Shown here one piece after another: positions 33,175 through 43,928 of a stretch of 64,000 nt of DNA. The position numbers and the translations under genes were made by a program. Within the stretch, counting starts at the first letter, position 1. Every line of letters begins with the position of its first letter. The stretch is from assembly GCA_007844125.1 (NCBI GenBank), contig CM017559.1:69146546-69210545 (forward strand). The letters are read 5' to 3'. The DNA comes from Sinonovacula constricta. Taxonomy: Eukaryota; Mollusca; Bivalvia; Cardiida; Solecurtidae. Below the pieces are notes generated by a model. That model worked only from the letters and a program-made list of their open reading frames with translations. It had not been told where the DNA came from and made no database searches.

Positions 33175-33650
33175 TGTTATGTACAATAGTACACCAGCGT
33201 TAAAGGTTACGCTAGTCAGCTTAAGGGGTAGATTATCGTTGTAGTATTAATGACGTACTTCGCATAACGTACCAATCGCGTAACAGCTAGAAAGAAAAGT
33301 ATCATGCTAGAAAATTAATGTGTTTATTTTTAACTGGGTTTCGTGAATGTTCTGGAGACTTCTGCTTTCTAGAAATTATTTGGGTCTATATAAGGGCTTG
33401 TTAGTCGATTTAGGTTTAAGTTTGGACATATAGTTTGGAAAAAACTTGCAGCTTCTATATTAAACCTTTCTGTGTTGGAACTTACGTGGACTTATTATAT
33501 TCTACAGTGCTATAAATATTAAAGTGTTGGATTTTAAATTATATTAATTATATTCGTTTATTGTTTAACCTTTGGATAATTTCTGCTGTGCGAGGACAAT
33601 TTGCCAAAAACCCTTCAGGATTATTCGACGTTGGATTATTAATTGGACTA
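33175..33650 (+). repeat. Gypsy LTR, third copy, 3'-truncated
   Basis: It starts TGTTATGTACAATAGTACAC like the LTR at 3107 and retains the TATA region (TCTATATAAGGG). It stops matching after ATTAATTGGACTA near 33650, losing roughly the last 190 bp including the AATAAA. Confidence 0.85.
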
Positions 33651-34001
33651 ATAACATTTTTTCTATAACAACACTAACCTGGTATTCTTTTATTCTCACC
33701 ATCAACATTTTTTTTCAAATGGATTAAAAAGGGAAACATTTAAATTTACCGCTACTGCTCCTCCCCTACATGATCTGACATTCTAATGCAATACACGAAA
33801 TTCATGCGCGTGCATAGAGTAATTCGGCTATAAGAAAGTTCTATTTTACAATTAAAACATAAGGCAATAAAACATGTTATTTCTTTTATTTTATTTGCGC
33901 CATACATAAGGTTGTAATTTTATTGATAACGATAATTAAAAATAATGGTTATAAAAAGAACAACAAAAACCACACGTAAACTCGTGTAAAGTTATACATG
34001 T
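33651..34001. other. AT-rich flank, no genes
   Basis: Nothing was recognised between the truncated LTR and the hAT terminal repeat. Confidence 0.5.
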
Positions 34002-34271
34002 CAGGGGCGTAGCTTGGAAGAAATCAATGTGTAGGCACCATTTTAGGGGGGGGGGGGGGGGTCCGGGGGCATGCTCCCCCTGAAAATTTTGAAAATCTAA
34101 GTTGCATTTGCTGCATTCTGAGTCATTTTGAGTCATTTTCAGAAAAAAAGAAAAAACAATTTTATAGCATTTTTGCTGGAATGAAAAATGATTTTCAACA
34201 GAAATTCGAAGTTTTATACATAAGAAGTTTAGGTTATACAACTTTATTGTAAGTAAGAGTACGACATTCTT

Positions 34272-36239
34272 TTAGAAAAAGTCAAGTTTTCTTCCTTTCT
34301 TAGAGGCGAAGGTATTGATAATTTTGCTGATTTCAACATCCATTTCTTTGTGAATATGGAGGATTGCTAATGATGACATTCTCTCAGTTCCCATAGTCGA
34401 CCGTAAATAATTCTTGATTCGCTTCATTGCGCTAAACGATCGTTCACATGATGCTGATGTCGGCGGCATTGTTAAAAGAACTGTGAGAATAGTGTGAACA
34501 CAGGGATACAAGACTTTGTTCGTTTTCTGAAGCTTTTCTTGTAGTCGAACCGGGTGTTTTCAGCTATATTCCAACGAACTCTCCACCTCGCTGTTTCATT
34601 TTCGAAAGCTTCAAATGTATGGCTGAGATCTGGAGCATAAGCAGCGTATATGGCTGGCAGCATTTCATCCTGTAATCCTGGTAATCTGTTTGGAAGAAGA
34701 TACTGTGCCGCAAAACGATCTTGGTTATTCAAGATGCGGGATTCAATTTCCTGTACCAAATAATCAAGGAATACATAGAACAAGGTGACTTTCCAATAAT
34801 CTGACAATGTTTGAACATTCGGGTTGGCTCGGTGATTTTGCCTGGCAGCTCTTCTATGTCTTGATGGTTGAATGTCGAATTCTGCAGCGATAGCTGAAGC
34901 TTTGTCAAAGAGTGCGTCCCATACGTTAGGGTCGTTCCGCTCATTGTGCAGTAGCTGTATAACGACTTTAGTTTCTTCTGTTGCATGCAGCAGGTCATTA
35001 TCTTCTTTTTACAATAGGTTAGTAAGGGCGACAGTTGAACTTAACAAATGTTCAGCAACGATTAAAGATATTATGAAATCAAATCTGAGAATCCCTCCCA
35101 AATATTGCCCTGCTTTGTCATCTCCGTCTTCTTGCAGTGTTTCAAAGGCATGAACAATAACGGGAAAGGCATTCTTTAACGTTGCTAGGGCATCTGCACG
35201 ACTTGACCATCTTGTTTCACATAAGGTTCGCAGTTTGGTTCTCTGTTCCATTTCTGCTCTTGTTGTAGCATCTTGAGATAAATCGTTACAGAAGGCAGTC
35301 AGACGTTTAGCAGAGTAATCGAACATGAAACTTAAGTCTTGAACAATAGACATCATCGTGCGCACACACGGGATGTTTGAACTATGTACCAACGCAAGAT
35401 TCAAGCAATGAGCTTTGCAGTGGACGTAATTGGCGTGTGGGGATCTTTCACGAACCAGTGCTTGAACACCTCGATATTTGCCTGCCATATTTGATGCCCC
35501 GTCATAGCATTGCGCACGGATTTTCAAAATATCAAGGTCTACATCTTGTAGAAATGACAAAATGCTTGAGCAAATGTCGGCATCTTTAACTGAAGGACAC
35601 CCAACGAAACCCAAAAACTCCTAATTTACACAACAGTCGTCATCAACAAATCTTACACAGAGCGACAATTGTTCTTAGTTGATTTGTCCGTAGCTTCATC
35701 AACAATTATTGCAAAGAAGGGACAGTTTCGACAGCTGCTTGTAATCTTCTCCTTGACTTGTTCAGCGCAAATACCTATTAGTTCATTTTGAACATCAGGA
35801 GAAGTATACTTGGCGTTATAATGTGCAATAGCCAAATGTTCAGATAGTATTTCGTCGTTCTTTGCAAACGCATTGAGTATTACGTTGAAGTTGCTATTTT
35901 CAGAAGTATGGCCTCTTAGTGGTATGTTTTGTTTTGCACAAAGAACTATAACTTCAATTATTCGTTGCAAGATATGTCTGTTGTTATTTACTGCTATTCT
36001 AGAAGATTCAGACAATTTCTTATTAATTGACTCACATTTTCATGACTGGATATCTTGATAACTTTCAGCTCTTGTAGAAGCATTTGTGTGACAGGTTTTA
36101 ATTCATGACGTTTCAGTAACGATGAAAGATTTTTCCAGTCGCTCGTGTCAGATGTAAATGTCTTTTCACGACCATTATTACCTCCAAACAAACAACAGTT
36201 ATCACAGTAAACTGCATCTTTTGACTTCGAATACCGCAA
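34272..36239 (-). pseudogene. ZMYM1-like hAT transposase, decayed
   Basis: Minus-strand blocks in order. 36239-35994: end of a TTF-type zinc finger (A-V-Y-C-D-N-C-C-L-F-G). 36015-35653: a DUF4371-like region ending in I-I-V-D-E-A-T-D, with a probable first catalytic Asp. 35614-35009: Q-C-Y-D-G-A-S-N-M-A-G with a second catalytic Asp, then Y-V-H-C-K-A-H-C-L-N-L-A. 34998-34472: a helical insertion region. 34511-34272: the hAT dimerisation domain P-P-T-S-A-S-C-E-R-S-F-S-A-M-K-R-I-K. This is the TTF / DUF4371 / Dimer_Tnp_hAT architecture of ZMYM1-like transposases. Stops and shifts at five junctions make it inactive, although the first block and the dimerisation block are well preserved. Confidence 0.85.
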
Positions 36240-36583
36240 TTATTTCTTCTCCAATAACCATTTGCCGTTCAGTTTACGTTGTTTGCTTCCGAACGTCCTG
36301 TTGAAAAAAATATTTAGAGTAAGTCACTAAACAAATTGGTAGCAAATAAGCCTTTATATAGTTGCACAAATGTAAGTATTAAGTGTGATATTTAGATAAG
36401 GAGACACGATAGCATGACACGAAAAATAAGGCAGCATGATGAAGTACCGAAAATTAATCGTTTCAGTAACACAATATTAAAAAAAAATTGCGCGATAATG
36501 TTTCAAAAGCGATTGAAATAACTTTAAAAAAATGTTAGCAGAGTAGCTTTAGGATTTTTTTCCAAAAAATATTCCAACGTCAC

Positions 36584-36650
36584 CGAGCATCGAACTCACA
36601 TCGCTTGATCATGAGGCAAACGCTTTAACCACTGCGATACTTCCGCAACC
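36584..36650 (-). other. tRNA-like relic inside the hAT element
   Basis: On the minus strand an A-box-like TATCGCAGTGGTTAAAGCG precedes GAGTTCGATGCTC (B box) at near-tRNA spacing, with a partial anticodon stem GTTTG/CAAGC. The acceptor ends do not pair, so a functional tRNA is unlikely. Confidence 0.55.
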
Positions 36651-37513
36651 ACTTGACGGAATTGATTTTACTTGTATAAGTAGGTAGATTTCATTCTGTC
36701 GATAGATTCATTGGATTCTATTTTCTACTATTTGTAAATTGTTTCATACTAACATTTATTCCTAGTTGCCTTCGTGAACATGTCATGATGGACTGGGCTG
36801 GGTTTTTTGTTCAAAGTTAAATAGTTCTGGGGACCAATACTGGTAACAAGTAGCGTAAAATATGTCGGACAACGGGGTGCATTTTAACCCAAAAAAGTAC
36901 AAATATTTAAAGCAGGCATACCTCAAAGGAAATGGGAATGACAGACAAGATGTCCATGCTTCATTCAGGAGGCATCGCTTCGTTTCCTAATCATTAATAC
37001 AAAAGCTAGCAGCACCGATATCTGGATATGGTTGTCCTGGTCGGCCATATTTTCAGTAGAGGTCTATTTACAAGAAACTTTAATGTTACGTCATCGGTTC
37101 CTGATAGTCTTTTAGAGCGCTGCGTTGAACTTTCGTACAAATATCAAGAAAGTCACATTTAAAGAGATAAAACTTGTTTAGATTCTCTGGACTTTTTAAA
37201 TAAGATGATCGATCAATTAGCTGTTTGCTGCTAGTCTTTACCCCCCTTACCCTTCAATTTTTATTGCATTTTTGACATTTTTTTTTCATTTCTGAGAAAA
37301 AAGTGTAGGCACGTGCCTACAGTGCCTAAAGGAAGCTACGCCCCTGCATGTAATCTGTAATGTCGGGGCCGTGTAACATTAAAGTTGCTACGCACTTGGC
37401 ATTAAGAAACGCAGATTACATTCGAAGTTTGTGTGTGTTTGTGGATGTAAAAACAGGAAGCTCATTCATTTAAATTGTTGATGACAGTGAAATTCCGAAC
37501 ATTGAATATAGCG

Positions 37514-37885
37514 CTATAAAATTGCGACGAGAGTTGTGATTTTGACAGGGTGACTTGGGTTGGTGTTCATGTTAACGTCTAGAAACTGTGATTTATTAGC
37601 ACATTTGTCCAGATCTATGCAGTCAGCTGTATTTGGTTCGACTAAAGATCGAGCTCTATCTAGACGATTTGAATAATCATCAGGGTATGTCCTCAGGTCA
37701 CAGATAGTCACAGATTCAAGATCAGTTTCCTTCTCGAAAATGTTCGGATTAAAGCCAAATTTTGCTTCGAATTCCTCGTAGCTCATCTCTGCCACACTGC
37801 TCAATTTTTCACACTATTCTTCATCACACTCTTTCAATTCTGACCGAATTACATCACAACAACAGGGACTCGCATAATCTGACAT
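37514..37885 (-). pseudogene. Unrecognised ORF with one in-frame stop
   Basis: From ATG 37885 the minus strand reads M-S-D-Y-A-S-P-C-C-C-D-V, meets one TAG, then continues in the same frame for a further 96 or more codons to 37514. The protein is acidic with spaced Cys, containing Y-E-E-F-E-A-K-F-G-F-N and D-L-D-K-C-A-N-K-S-Q-F-L. It lies just outside the right hAT terminal repeat. It may be an N-terminal exon of another element or a host gene remnant; I do not recognise the family. Confidence 0.3.
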
Positions 37886-38084
37886 TTCGGCAGTTGTTTT
37901 TATTTTTGCAGACTACTAATTCGTACTTTTATTGATTTTTATTACTATTCCAAACCAGTTTTAACCATGTGCCTTTATTGTTAATGTGTACATTTTGATT
38001 AATAAAGCTTCTTCCATATATTTGCTTTGTTTACAAATTTTCTATATCATTTTTAAATAAAACTTCGGAAGTTGACGATGACCT

Positions 38085-38150
38085 GTTAGCTCAGTCGATT
38101 AAGGCGCCGCTACTTCAATTTATCAATCCTGCAGAACAGAGATCGAAATC
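38085..38150 (+). other. tRNA-like relic, plus strand
   Basis: TTAGCTCAGTCG (38086-38097, A box) is followed by a degenerate B box AGATCGAAATC at 38139, close to normal tRNA spacing. The stems do not close. Confidence 0.45.
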
Positions 38151-38417
38151 GCACTAATTCCTTTTTTAATGGCCTCGTTTGCTCTTTTTAACCAATCTTT
38201 ATATTATGGACATTTTGGGGTGATCACAAGCATAATTACGCGATAAATGAGTTTCGTTCTCGTAAACATTCCTGATCGTTTCGTCAAAAAAGTAGCCCGG
38301 CTTAGAGCAGGTGCGCGAATATCGGTTGATAAAGTTCATCTTTATCACACGGGTTATATCAACCGATATTTACAGAGATGGTGGAATAAAGATAAAGATA
38401 GATATAAACACAGACAT

Positions 38418-38419
38418 AG

Positions 38420-38467
<48 letters not shown>

Positions 38468-38650
38468 TGTATAAAGATATATATATAGAGAGATGTATGG
38501 ATGGATGGACGGACGGATGGATGGATGGATGGATGAATAAATGGAGGTATAGATCTATAAAGATATAGATAGATGTAGATATATATGAAGATAAAGATAT
38601 AGATAGATATATAGATATAGATAGATATAGATAGATATAGTTAAAGATAT
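38418..38650. repeat. Compound (AT)n, (GGAT)n and (ATAG)n microsatellites
   Basis: About 45 bases of AT, then a GGAT/GGAC block at about 38488-38535, then GATATA/GATAGA units to about 38650. Overlapping ORFs are artefacts. Confidence 0.95.
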
Positions 38651-38961
38651 AGGCAGCTTTATTCTATCCTTCTCAGAAGAGTATACAATCATAAGAAACA
38701 TCCTTCTCAGAAGAGTACAATGTTATATTAAACATATATTACAGAAGGTACATATCAATGGTGGACTATATACATGGAAACAAAAACTATTTTTTTCATT
38801 TATAAGTACAAGTGTAACATAAGCACATGTTGATTATTGAACGGCACATGTCACACATAATCTGATAAAATAACAAAACGTGTATAAAACGTATACACAG
38901 GAAAGGATTATCATACAACATTCGCGCGCAAACACTCATGCACACAAGTATAAACACACGC

Positions 38962-39417
38962 CAGGGGCGTGCCTACCGTTACGCACTTACGCACGTGCGT
39001 ACAGTGGCTTCCAGAAATTGAAAAAATAAAAACGTCAAAAAGCGAATAAAAATCGTCGCTTAACCCGGGTTAGGCACTACCTGTAAGATCTAGTGGTTTT
39101 CATCATTCATAATAACAAATGTCTAACTTACACCCATCTTTTCTTGTTTGACTATATACATAGATAGTCTTAATTTTACTAATATAACTTGTTTTCAGGA
39201 AAAAAAAATGTTTTGTTTACATTATGAAGCGTTATAAAGACACCTGAAAAAGTATGACGTATTTTCTATTTCAAACGATAGTTATTGGCATTTTTTTATG
39301 TTTAAAAACGATCCAGAATGCACCTACGGCGTTATGTAGTATTTTTTTTCCGGGGGAGCATGCCGGACCCCCCTAGCAGGAGTGCGTATACACAAAAGTC
39401 GTCTAGGCACGCTCCTG
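38962..39417. mobile_element. Non-autonomous relative of the hAT-type element
   Basis: The ends CAGGGGCGTGCCTA and TAGGCACGCTCCTG form inverted repeats close to those of 34002-37346. The subterminal GGGGGAGCATGCCGGACCCC near the right end matches, in inverted orientation, the GTCCGGGGGCATGCTCCCC next to the left end of the larger element. The 456-bp interior is non-coding. The flanking 5-mers (CACGC, CACTC) differ by one base. Confidence 0.75.
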
Positions 39418-39889
39418 CACTCAAGATTTAATATTTTAGCTTTTAAAAATCTTTCCGAATATCATTTTTCCTGTAAGCAAGCATACAAAACAGGTTTTCG
39501 GTTGGCATACTCAGCATTTCGTTTTCAAAGTTTATGTCTATGCTTGCAACGTTGTACTAGAATTTCCAACGCTCTTCTTTCTCGTTATCGACACACTCAG
39601 TCTATTGATATGTTTATATACCCGTGACATGACCAGCAATATTCATTGCACAGGTGTAATACTTCACAACAAGGCCTTAAAACCACAAGTCTATTTTGCC
39701 TGACAGAACTGTCATCCAGGACTTCATGAACAACCGGCCTGGTCACATTTGGATGAATTATAATGAATCATTATTATTGTTTTTACAGTATTTCCGTTGT
39801 TTTCAGGATGGCATAGAATTCGGGTGTAGCAACGCATCGTTAACTTAGTTATTAGTGAACACAAGGTTTTAAAATATCTGGTACAAAAC
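39418..39889. other. No genes recognised
   Basis: An ORF at 39382-39627 starts inside the preceding element and shows no family resemblance. Confidence 0.5.
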
Positions 39890-39970
39890 TAAAACTAACG
39901 TTAAAGTTTTTGGTGTGACCCGGCCGGGATTTGAACCCACGACCTCCCTATGAAAGAGAGGCAGCGCTGT
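39890..39970 (-). repeat. tRNA-derived SINE head, fragment
   Basis: GACCCGGCCGGGATTTGAAC followed by CCACGACCTCCC matches the B-box part of the SINE at 29412-29695. It is joined at its 5' side to LINE sequence. Confidence 0.7.
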
Positions 39971-39974
39971 ACAA

Positions 39975-40670
39975 ATATAGACCTGGATATTGAGTGGGAA
40001 TCTAAGAACAATATTTGGTACAGAAATAGACATTTTCTCTTGATTTCTGTGCTGTATAGTTTTTTAAGCCTAAACATAGTCTCACATATGTCTGATCTAG
40101 TTTTGATACGAAATCCTTGAATCTTCTTACAAATAAAAGCTGTAGCCGATTTACTTCTTTGATGTCATGCAGAGTAATATCGTTCCATAATTCGCTTCCA
40201 TATACATGCGTTACAATAGGTATGACAATCTTAGTTTAATAAAGAAGGCAGGAAATAAAAGGATTGAGGCCCCGTGGATGAATGCCTTGTGCAGTCATTA
40301 AAAAGAATGCATTTTTTGCTTTTTGACAGCGTTTTTCTTTACGCGTTTTGCATCGCAAAACATTTGCATAATAGTTATGTCTGATCCTTAGGTGGTCAGT
40401 GCGTTCGACTTGATTAAGCACTTTGTCTCCATACATAATCGCAGCACTTGGCATATTCCTACTTTAAGTAAACACAATGACTGCCGACTTTTGAACATTA
40501 ATCTCTTTTTGCCATCGCCTGCTATACATACAGTCGATCATAAGGTGTAGCTCTAGGGGAGATAATACAATGAGGGCAATGTCATCGGCGTATGCTTGAT
40601 TGTCGGCCTTTATTGACATTACATTGCATCCATTATTGCTGCGTTCGATCTTTGTAAGATTTACACAGAG
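39975..40670 (-). pseudogene. Non-LTR RT fragment: motif C to thumb
   Basis: The minus strand reads K-A-D-N-Q-A-Y-A-D-D-I-A-L, the catalytic YADD motif, then helix-rich palm sequence. The ORF at 40454-40236 contains Y-G-D-K-V-L, C-Q-K-A-K-N-A-F and G-I-H-P-R-G-L-N-P-F-I-S-C-L-L-Y, typical of LINE RT thumb regions. The fragment then continues with shifts to about 39980. Everything before motif C is missing. One in-frame stop and a shift separate the palm and thumb parts. Confidence 0.75.
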
Positions 40671-40679
40671 ATGGATACT

Positions 40680-42112
40680 TCATTGAATACAAAAGGCCAA
40701 CTGGCCCATCAGTACAGAATTATATAATTGGCAATAATATACAGCATCGGTTTAATGGTAAGCGATACATCTATACAATTATAAACATGTATTTCTAACT
40801 CGAAGAAAACATTAAATGAAGAAAATGAAAGATAAACAAAAATAAGTTACAAATCACTTAAATGAACAATAGTTCAAGAGGATGAATTACAGATTCTTAC
40901 TAAAATACTTATATATCATCTGACTTTTACGTAGAGTATTCGTATTTCAGAATATATGTTTATTGACATTTTTATTTTTTCACATAAAAGCATACAATAA
41001 CACAAAGTAAGACCTCACTGGAAGTATTTCAACATTGATCATCTCATACGCGATTTATAAACATACATAGAAATATTTTTCACACGTGTTTCGTTTTTTA
41101 TTTAACAATACTTTTTGGAATTTTAATCATATTCGCTCTGTTCCAATAAAATTGTGGATTATACCTTTTTCATATATCTAAAATTTAAAAAAACAACAAC
41201 ATTGTAGCAAAAGTTGATATTTATCAGCAAGCTTATTGCAATAATGACATTTTCTCTCACTAACTGGAACTTTGTTGGGTTTATTCCATCTTCCTGTTTC
41301 TATAGAAACATTGTGAGAAGATCATCTAAGTCTTGTAAGAGCAATCCTGAATTTGTTGTTTGGTGTTTATTGTTTATTGGGTTTATCGTCCTACCAACAG
41401 GGATTCAATTATCTGGAGACGATGTCCACTTGAAGCAGATATAGTGCCGCCCTCACTATGAATAGCATGTCGTGAACACCTTGCATGATACTACACCCAG
41501 TCACATTTTTTTGACACAGGGCCAACCAGACTGACTGACTGATAACTGGTTTATTTAGGGTTCAGCACATACATTCGTATTTTATCGTGACTCCGTCATG
41601 TTGCCCTAGCATGACTTAAAGATTGGTGACCAATGTGCCGAATATTAGGTCCCTATCAGGTATCCAAATTCGGTTAGCTACCTACATAGTTAACAAGTTT
41701 AAATAGATGAATAATTTCGTAATTTGGTCCTAATATAAGGCGAATGTTTGAGTGTGTGAATTTCACCGCCTAACTTTTGCCCTAGGTTCACCTTATAGTT
41801 ATAAGGCATTGGACCCCCATTTGACCCCAATATGGGGTGTTTAATTATAGTTTGTTTGGTGTTTATAAGTTTTGGTTTTAGACAGACCTCTTCCAATTTG
41901 TTAAAACGAAATTGTTATTGGAAAAGGTCCTCCTATCCCATTTTCCTTTTCTTTGGTAGTAGTGGGTGTATTTTTAAGTGTGTGTGGTGTCCTTTGCCAA
42001 TTTAACCGAGAAATCATGTCTGGACGACCGAGGTCCGACCGCCCCTAAACTATTATCTTTATTGTACACTTTCGCACATACTAGCAGAAAGTCATCGGCT
42101 ATGGCAGGAAAG
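40680..42112. other. No genes; possible SINE internal sequence near 41340-41520
   Basis: The segment with TTTATTGGGTTTATCGTCCTACCAACAGG near 41370-41405 resembles TTTCATTGGCATTATTGCCC and the following bases in the SINE-like region at 46335, suggesting a shared repeat. Nothing coding was recognised. Confidence 0.4.
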
Positions 42113-42174
42113 AGAGTAAAACGTTCATGTATTAGGAATAGCTGGCTTTTTACATTTTATGAACGTTTTACTCT
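42113..42174. other. Perfect 16-bp inverted repeat (hairpin)
   Basis: AGAGTAAAACGTTCAT (42113-42128) and ATGAACGTTTTACTCT (42159-42174) are exact complements separated by 30 bases. The stem could form a cruciform or RNA hairpin. No adjacent gene explains it. Confidence 0.8.
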
Positions 42175-42235
42175 AGGCTGAAACGGAAGTTACATGGGTT
42201 AGTTCAATACAGTTGATGTGTATACATTCAGAGGG

Positions 42236-42355
<120 letters not shown>

Positions 42356-42444
42356 TTATTTATATACACTGATAGTGTTAGTGCAATAACAAGATTGTGC
42401 GGGGGAAGGATGTGTGTGTATTTCTCTGTTATATTTACATGCTT

Positions 42445-42920
42445 TGTGCCTTCTTTCCCGTACTTTTGTTGTCGGTGCGCAAGCGCCTCCGCCCTTGAGG
42501 GGGAATACCGACTTTTTTTTAAAAAAAAAAATCCATATTGTAAAGAAGCGGGTGCCATTGTTTTTACGGGGCACTTAAGGGGCCACCGTTAGTTCAGCGA
42601 CCCTTATCCTGTTTTTATTTTGATGATATCAATATAACTGCGTTTTGTTCCTGCTTTCCCTTATTGTTGTTGGTGCGCAAGCGCCTCCGTCCTTAAGGGT
42701 AGAATGCCGACTTTTAGTACGATATTCTATAATGTAAGGGGCGGATGCCTTTGTCTTTACGGGGCCCTTAAGGGGTCACCGTTTATTCAGCAACCCTTTT
42801 CAGTATTATATTTGGTTCTGTTTGCTGTCATTTTAGGTGTGTTTTAGGTGGTTTCGTTGTGTGCCTTTGTTTTTACGGGGTCTTTAAGAGTCCGCCGTTT
42901 ATTCAGGTACCCTCCACCTA
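42445..42920. repeat. About 200-bp unit tandemly repeated 2.3 times
   Basis: Each unit contains GGTGCGCAAGCGCCTCCG, GAATACCGACTTTT (GAATGCCGACTTTT in the second), TTTTTACGGGG (GTCTTTACGGGG in the second) and a CCGTTTATTCAGC-type end. Copies start near 42445 and 42645, and a partial third lies at 42858-42920. The array sits just 3' of the minus-strand LINE stop at 43018 and may be its 3' UTR. Confidence 0.75.
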
Positions 42921-43017
42921 TCATTTTAATGGATTCATTGTTACTAGATCCTAATATTTTGGCTTAAATTACTCTGATATAGTCTATTTCTTCAAGGTAA
43001 TCAAATAATGATTTCTT

Positions 43018-43823
43018 TATTCAATCTGCTACTTTTTCTGGAGGCAAAAGTATGGTATTTGTGCTAACGTTTGTTAATCCTAAATCTACTAGTATTGTTT
43101 GTTCGAATTTTCTTCGTGCAATTATGTGTTGCCCGCATATAAGTACTATATGGTGGAAAGAGTCAGATTGGTTGCAGTGCGGGCAATTTCTTGGTCTAAC
43201 TTTGTTTTTCGCTCCTATGAAGCTGGCTCCTAAACGTAATCTAGTGTAAATATTGTTATGATGTATTTTTATGTTCGTGTTTCTATCACCATATGTATAA
43301 TTGTTTGATCTTTTGTATTCTTTGAACCTTTCTTCTGCTTTGTATTTATAGTGATTATTTATGAAATTGTATGCTTCCTTTACGCTAAGACCCAGCATTG
43401 TGGGCAATCCAGTCGTTGAAGCCTCTCTCGCTAGTTGGTCAGCGGCTTCATTGCCTGTTATACTCACATGGTTGGGTATCCATTTAAAGGTGATACTGGT
43501 GTTATGTTATTGCCTTATAATAGTATTTCTTCTATAAATATCTTTGATTAAGTCATGTCTGTTTTCATTGTCTACAGGTTGTAATGCCTGTAGTGCACTT
43601 AGTTAGTCTGTGTATAGAGCTATGTTTTGATAAGTAAGTTTACTTTTATTTACCTATGAAAGCGCCACTTTGATGGCAAAAAGTTCACAGGTAAATATGG
43701 AGTGTCTTCCATCTAACTTGATTTTGAAATGTTTAATTGGCCTATTATTATGGTATATGCTTATTCCTGCTGTGTTTTAATTGGATCCTTACCGCCACCA
43801 GTGTATATGCAGATGTTTGCTAA
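43018..43823 (-). pseudogene. LINE RNase H domain and CCHC-type zinc motif
   Basis: The minus strand reads RNase H pieces E-L-F-A-I-K-V-A-L (catalytic Glu), S-A-L-Q-A-L-Q and W-I-P-N-H-V. ORF 43467-43021 follows, with S-I-T-G-N-E-A-A-D-Q-L-A-R-E-A containing the last catalytic Asp. It ends in a zinc-binding C-P-H-C then H-H-I-V-L-I-C. The expected opening T-D-G-S reads T-G-G, so a catalytic Asp is lost. APE endonuclease, RT and RNase H together indicate the I superfamily of non-LTR retrotransposons. Confidence 0.8.
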
Positions 43824-43831
43824 TGATGATT

Positions 43832-43928
43832 AGTCTTAATTATCTATATGTATACATGTTTTAAAGATGATGTACACTATTATATGTACAAATCTTAAAT
43901 AAAATTTCTGTTCTGTTCTGTTCTGTTC
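43832..43928 (+). mobile_element. Truncated retroposon 3' end inserted in the RNase H region
   Basis: A 97-bp AT-rich insert ends with AAATAAAATT and a (TTCTG)n tail. TGATGATT flanks it on both sides (43824-43831 and 43929-43936), an 8-bp target-site duplication. It interrupts the LINE coding frame just before the RNase H domain. Confidence 0.75.

Larger units (their letters stand above)
34002..37346 (-). mobile_element. hAT-type DNA transposon with matching terminal repeats (3.3 kb)
   Basis: The left end CAGGGGCGTAGCTT (34002-34015) and right end AAGCTACGCCCCTG (37333-37346) are perfect 14-bp inverted repeats. Just inside them lie TGTAGGCAC-type motifs, a G-tract and GGGGGCATGCTCCCC. CATGT flanks both ends; a clean 8-bp hAT duplication is not evident. 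A decayed minus-strand transposase occupies 36239-34272. A tRNA-like relic lies within the element at about 36.6 kb. Confidence 0.85.
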
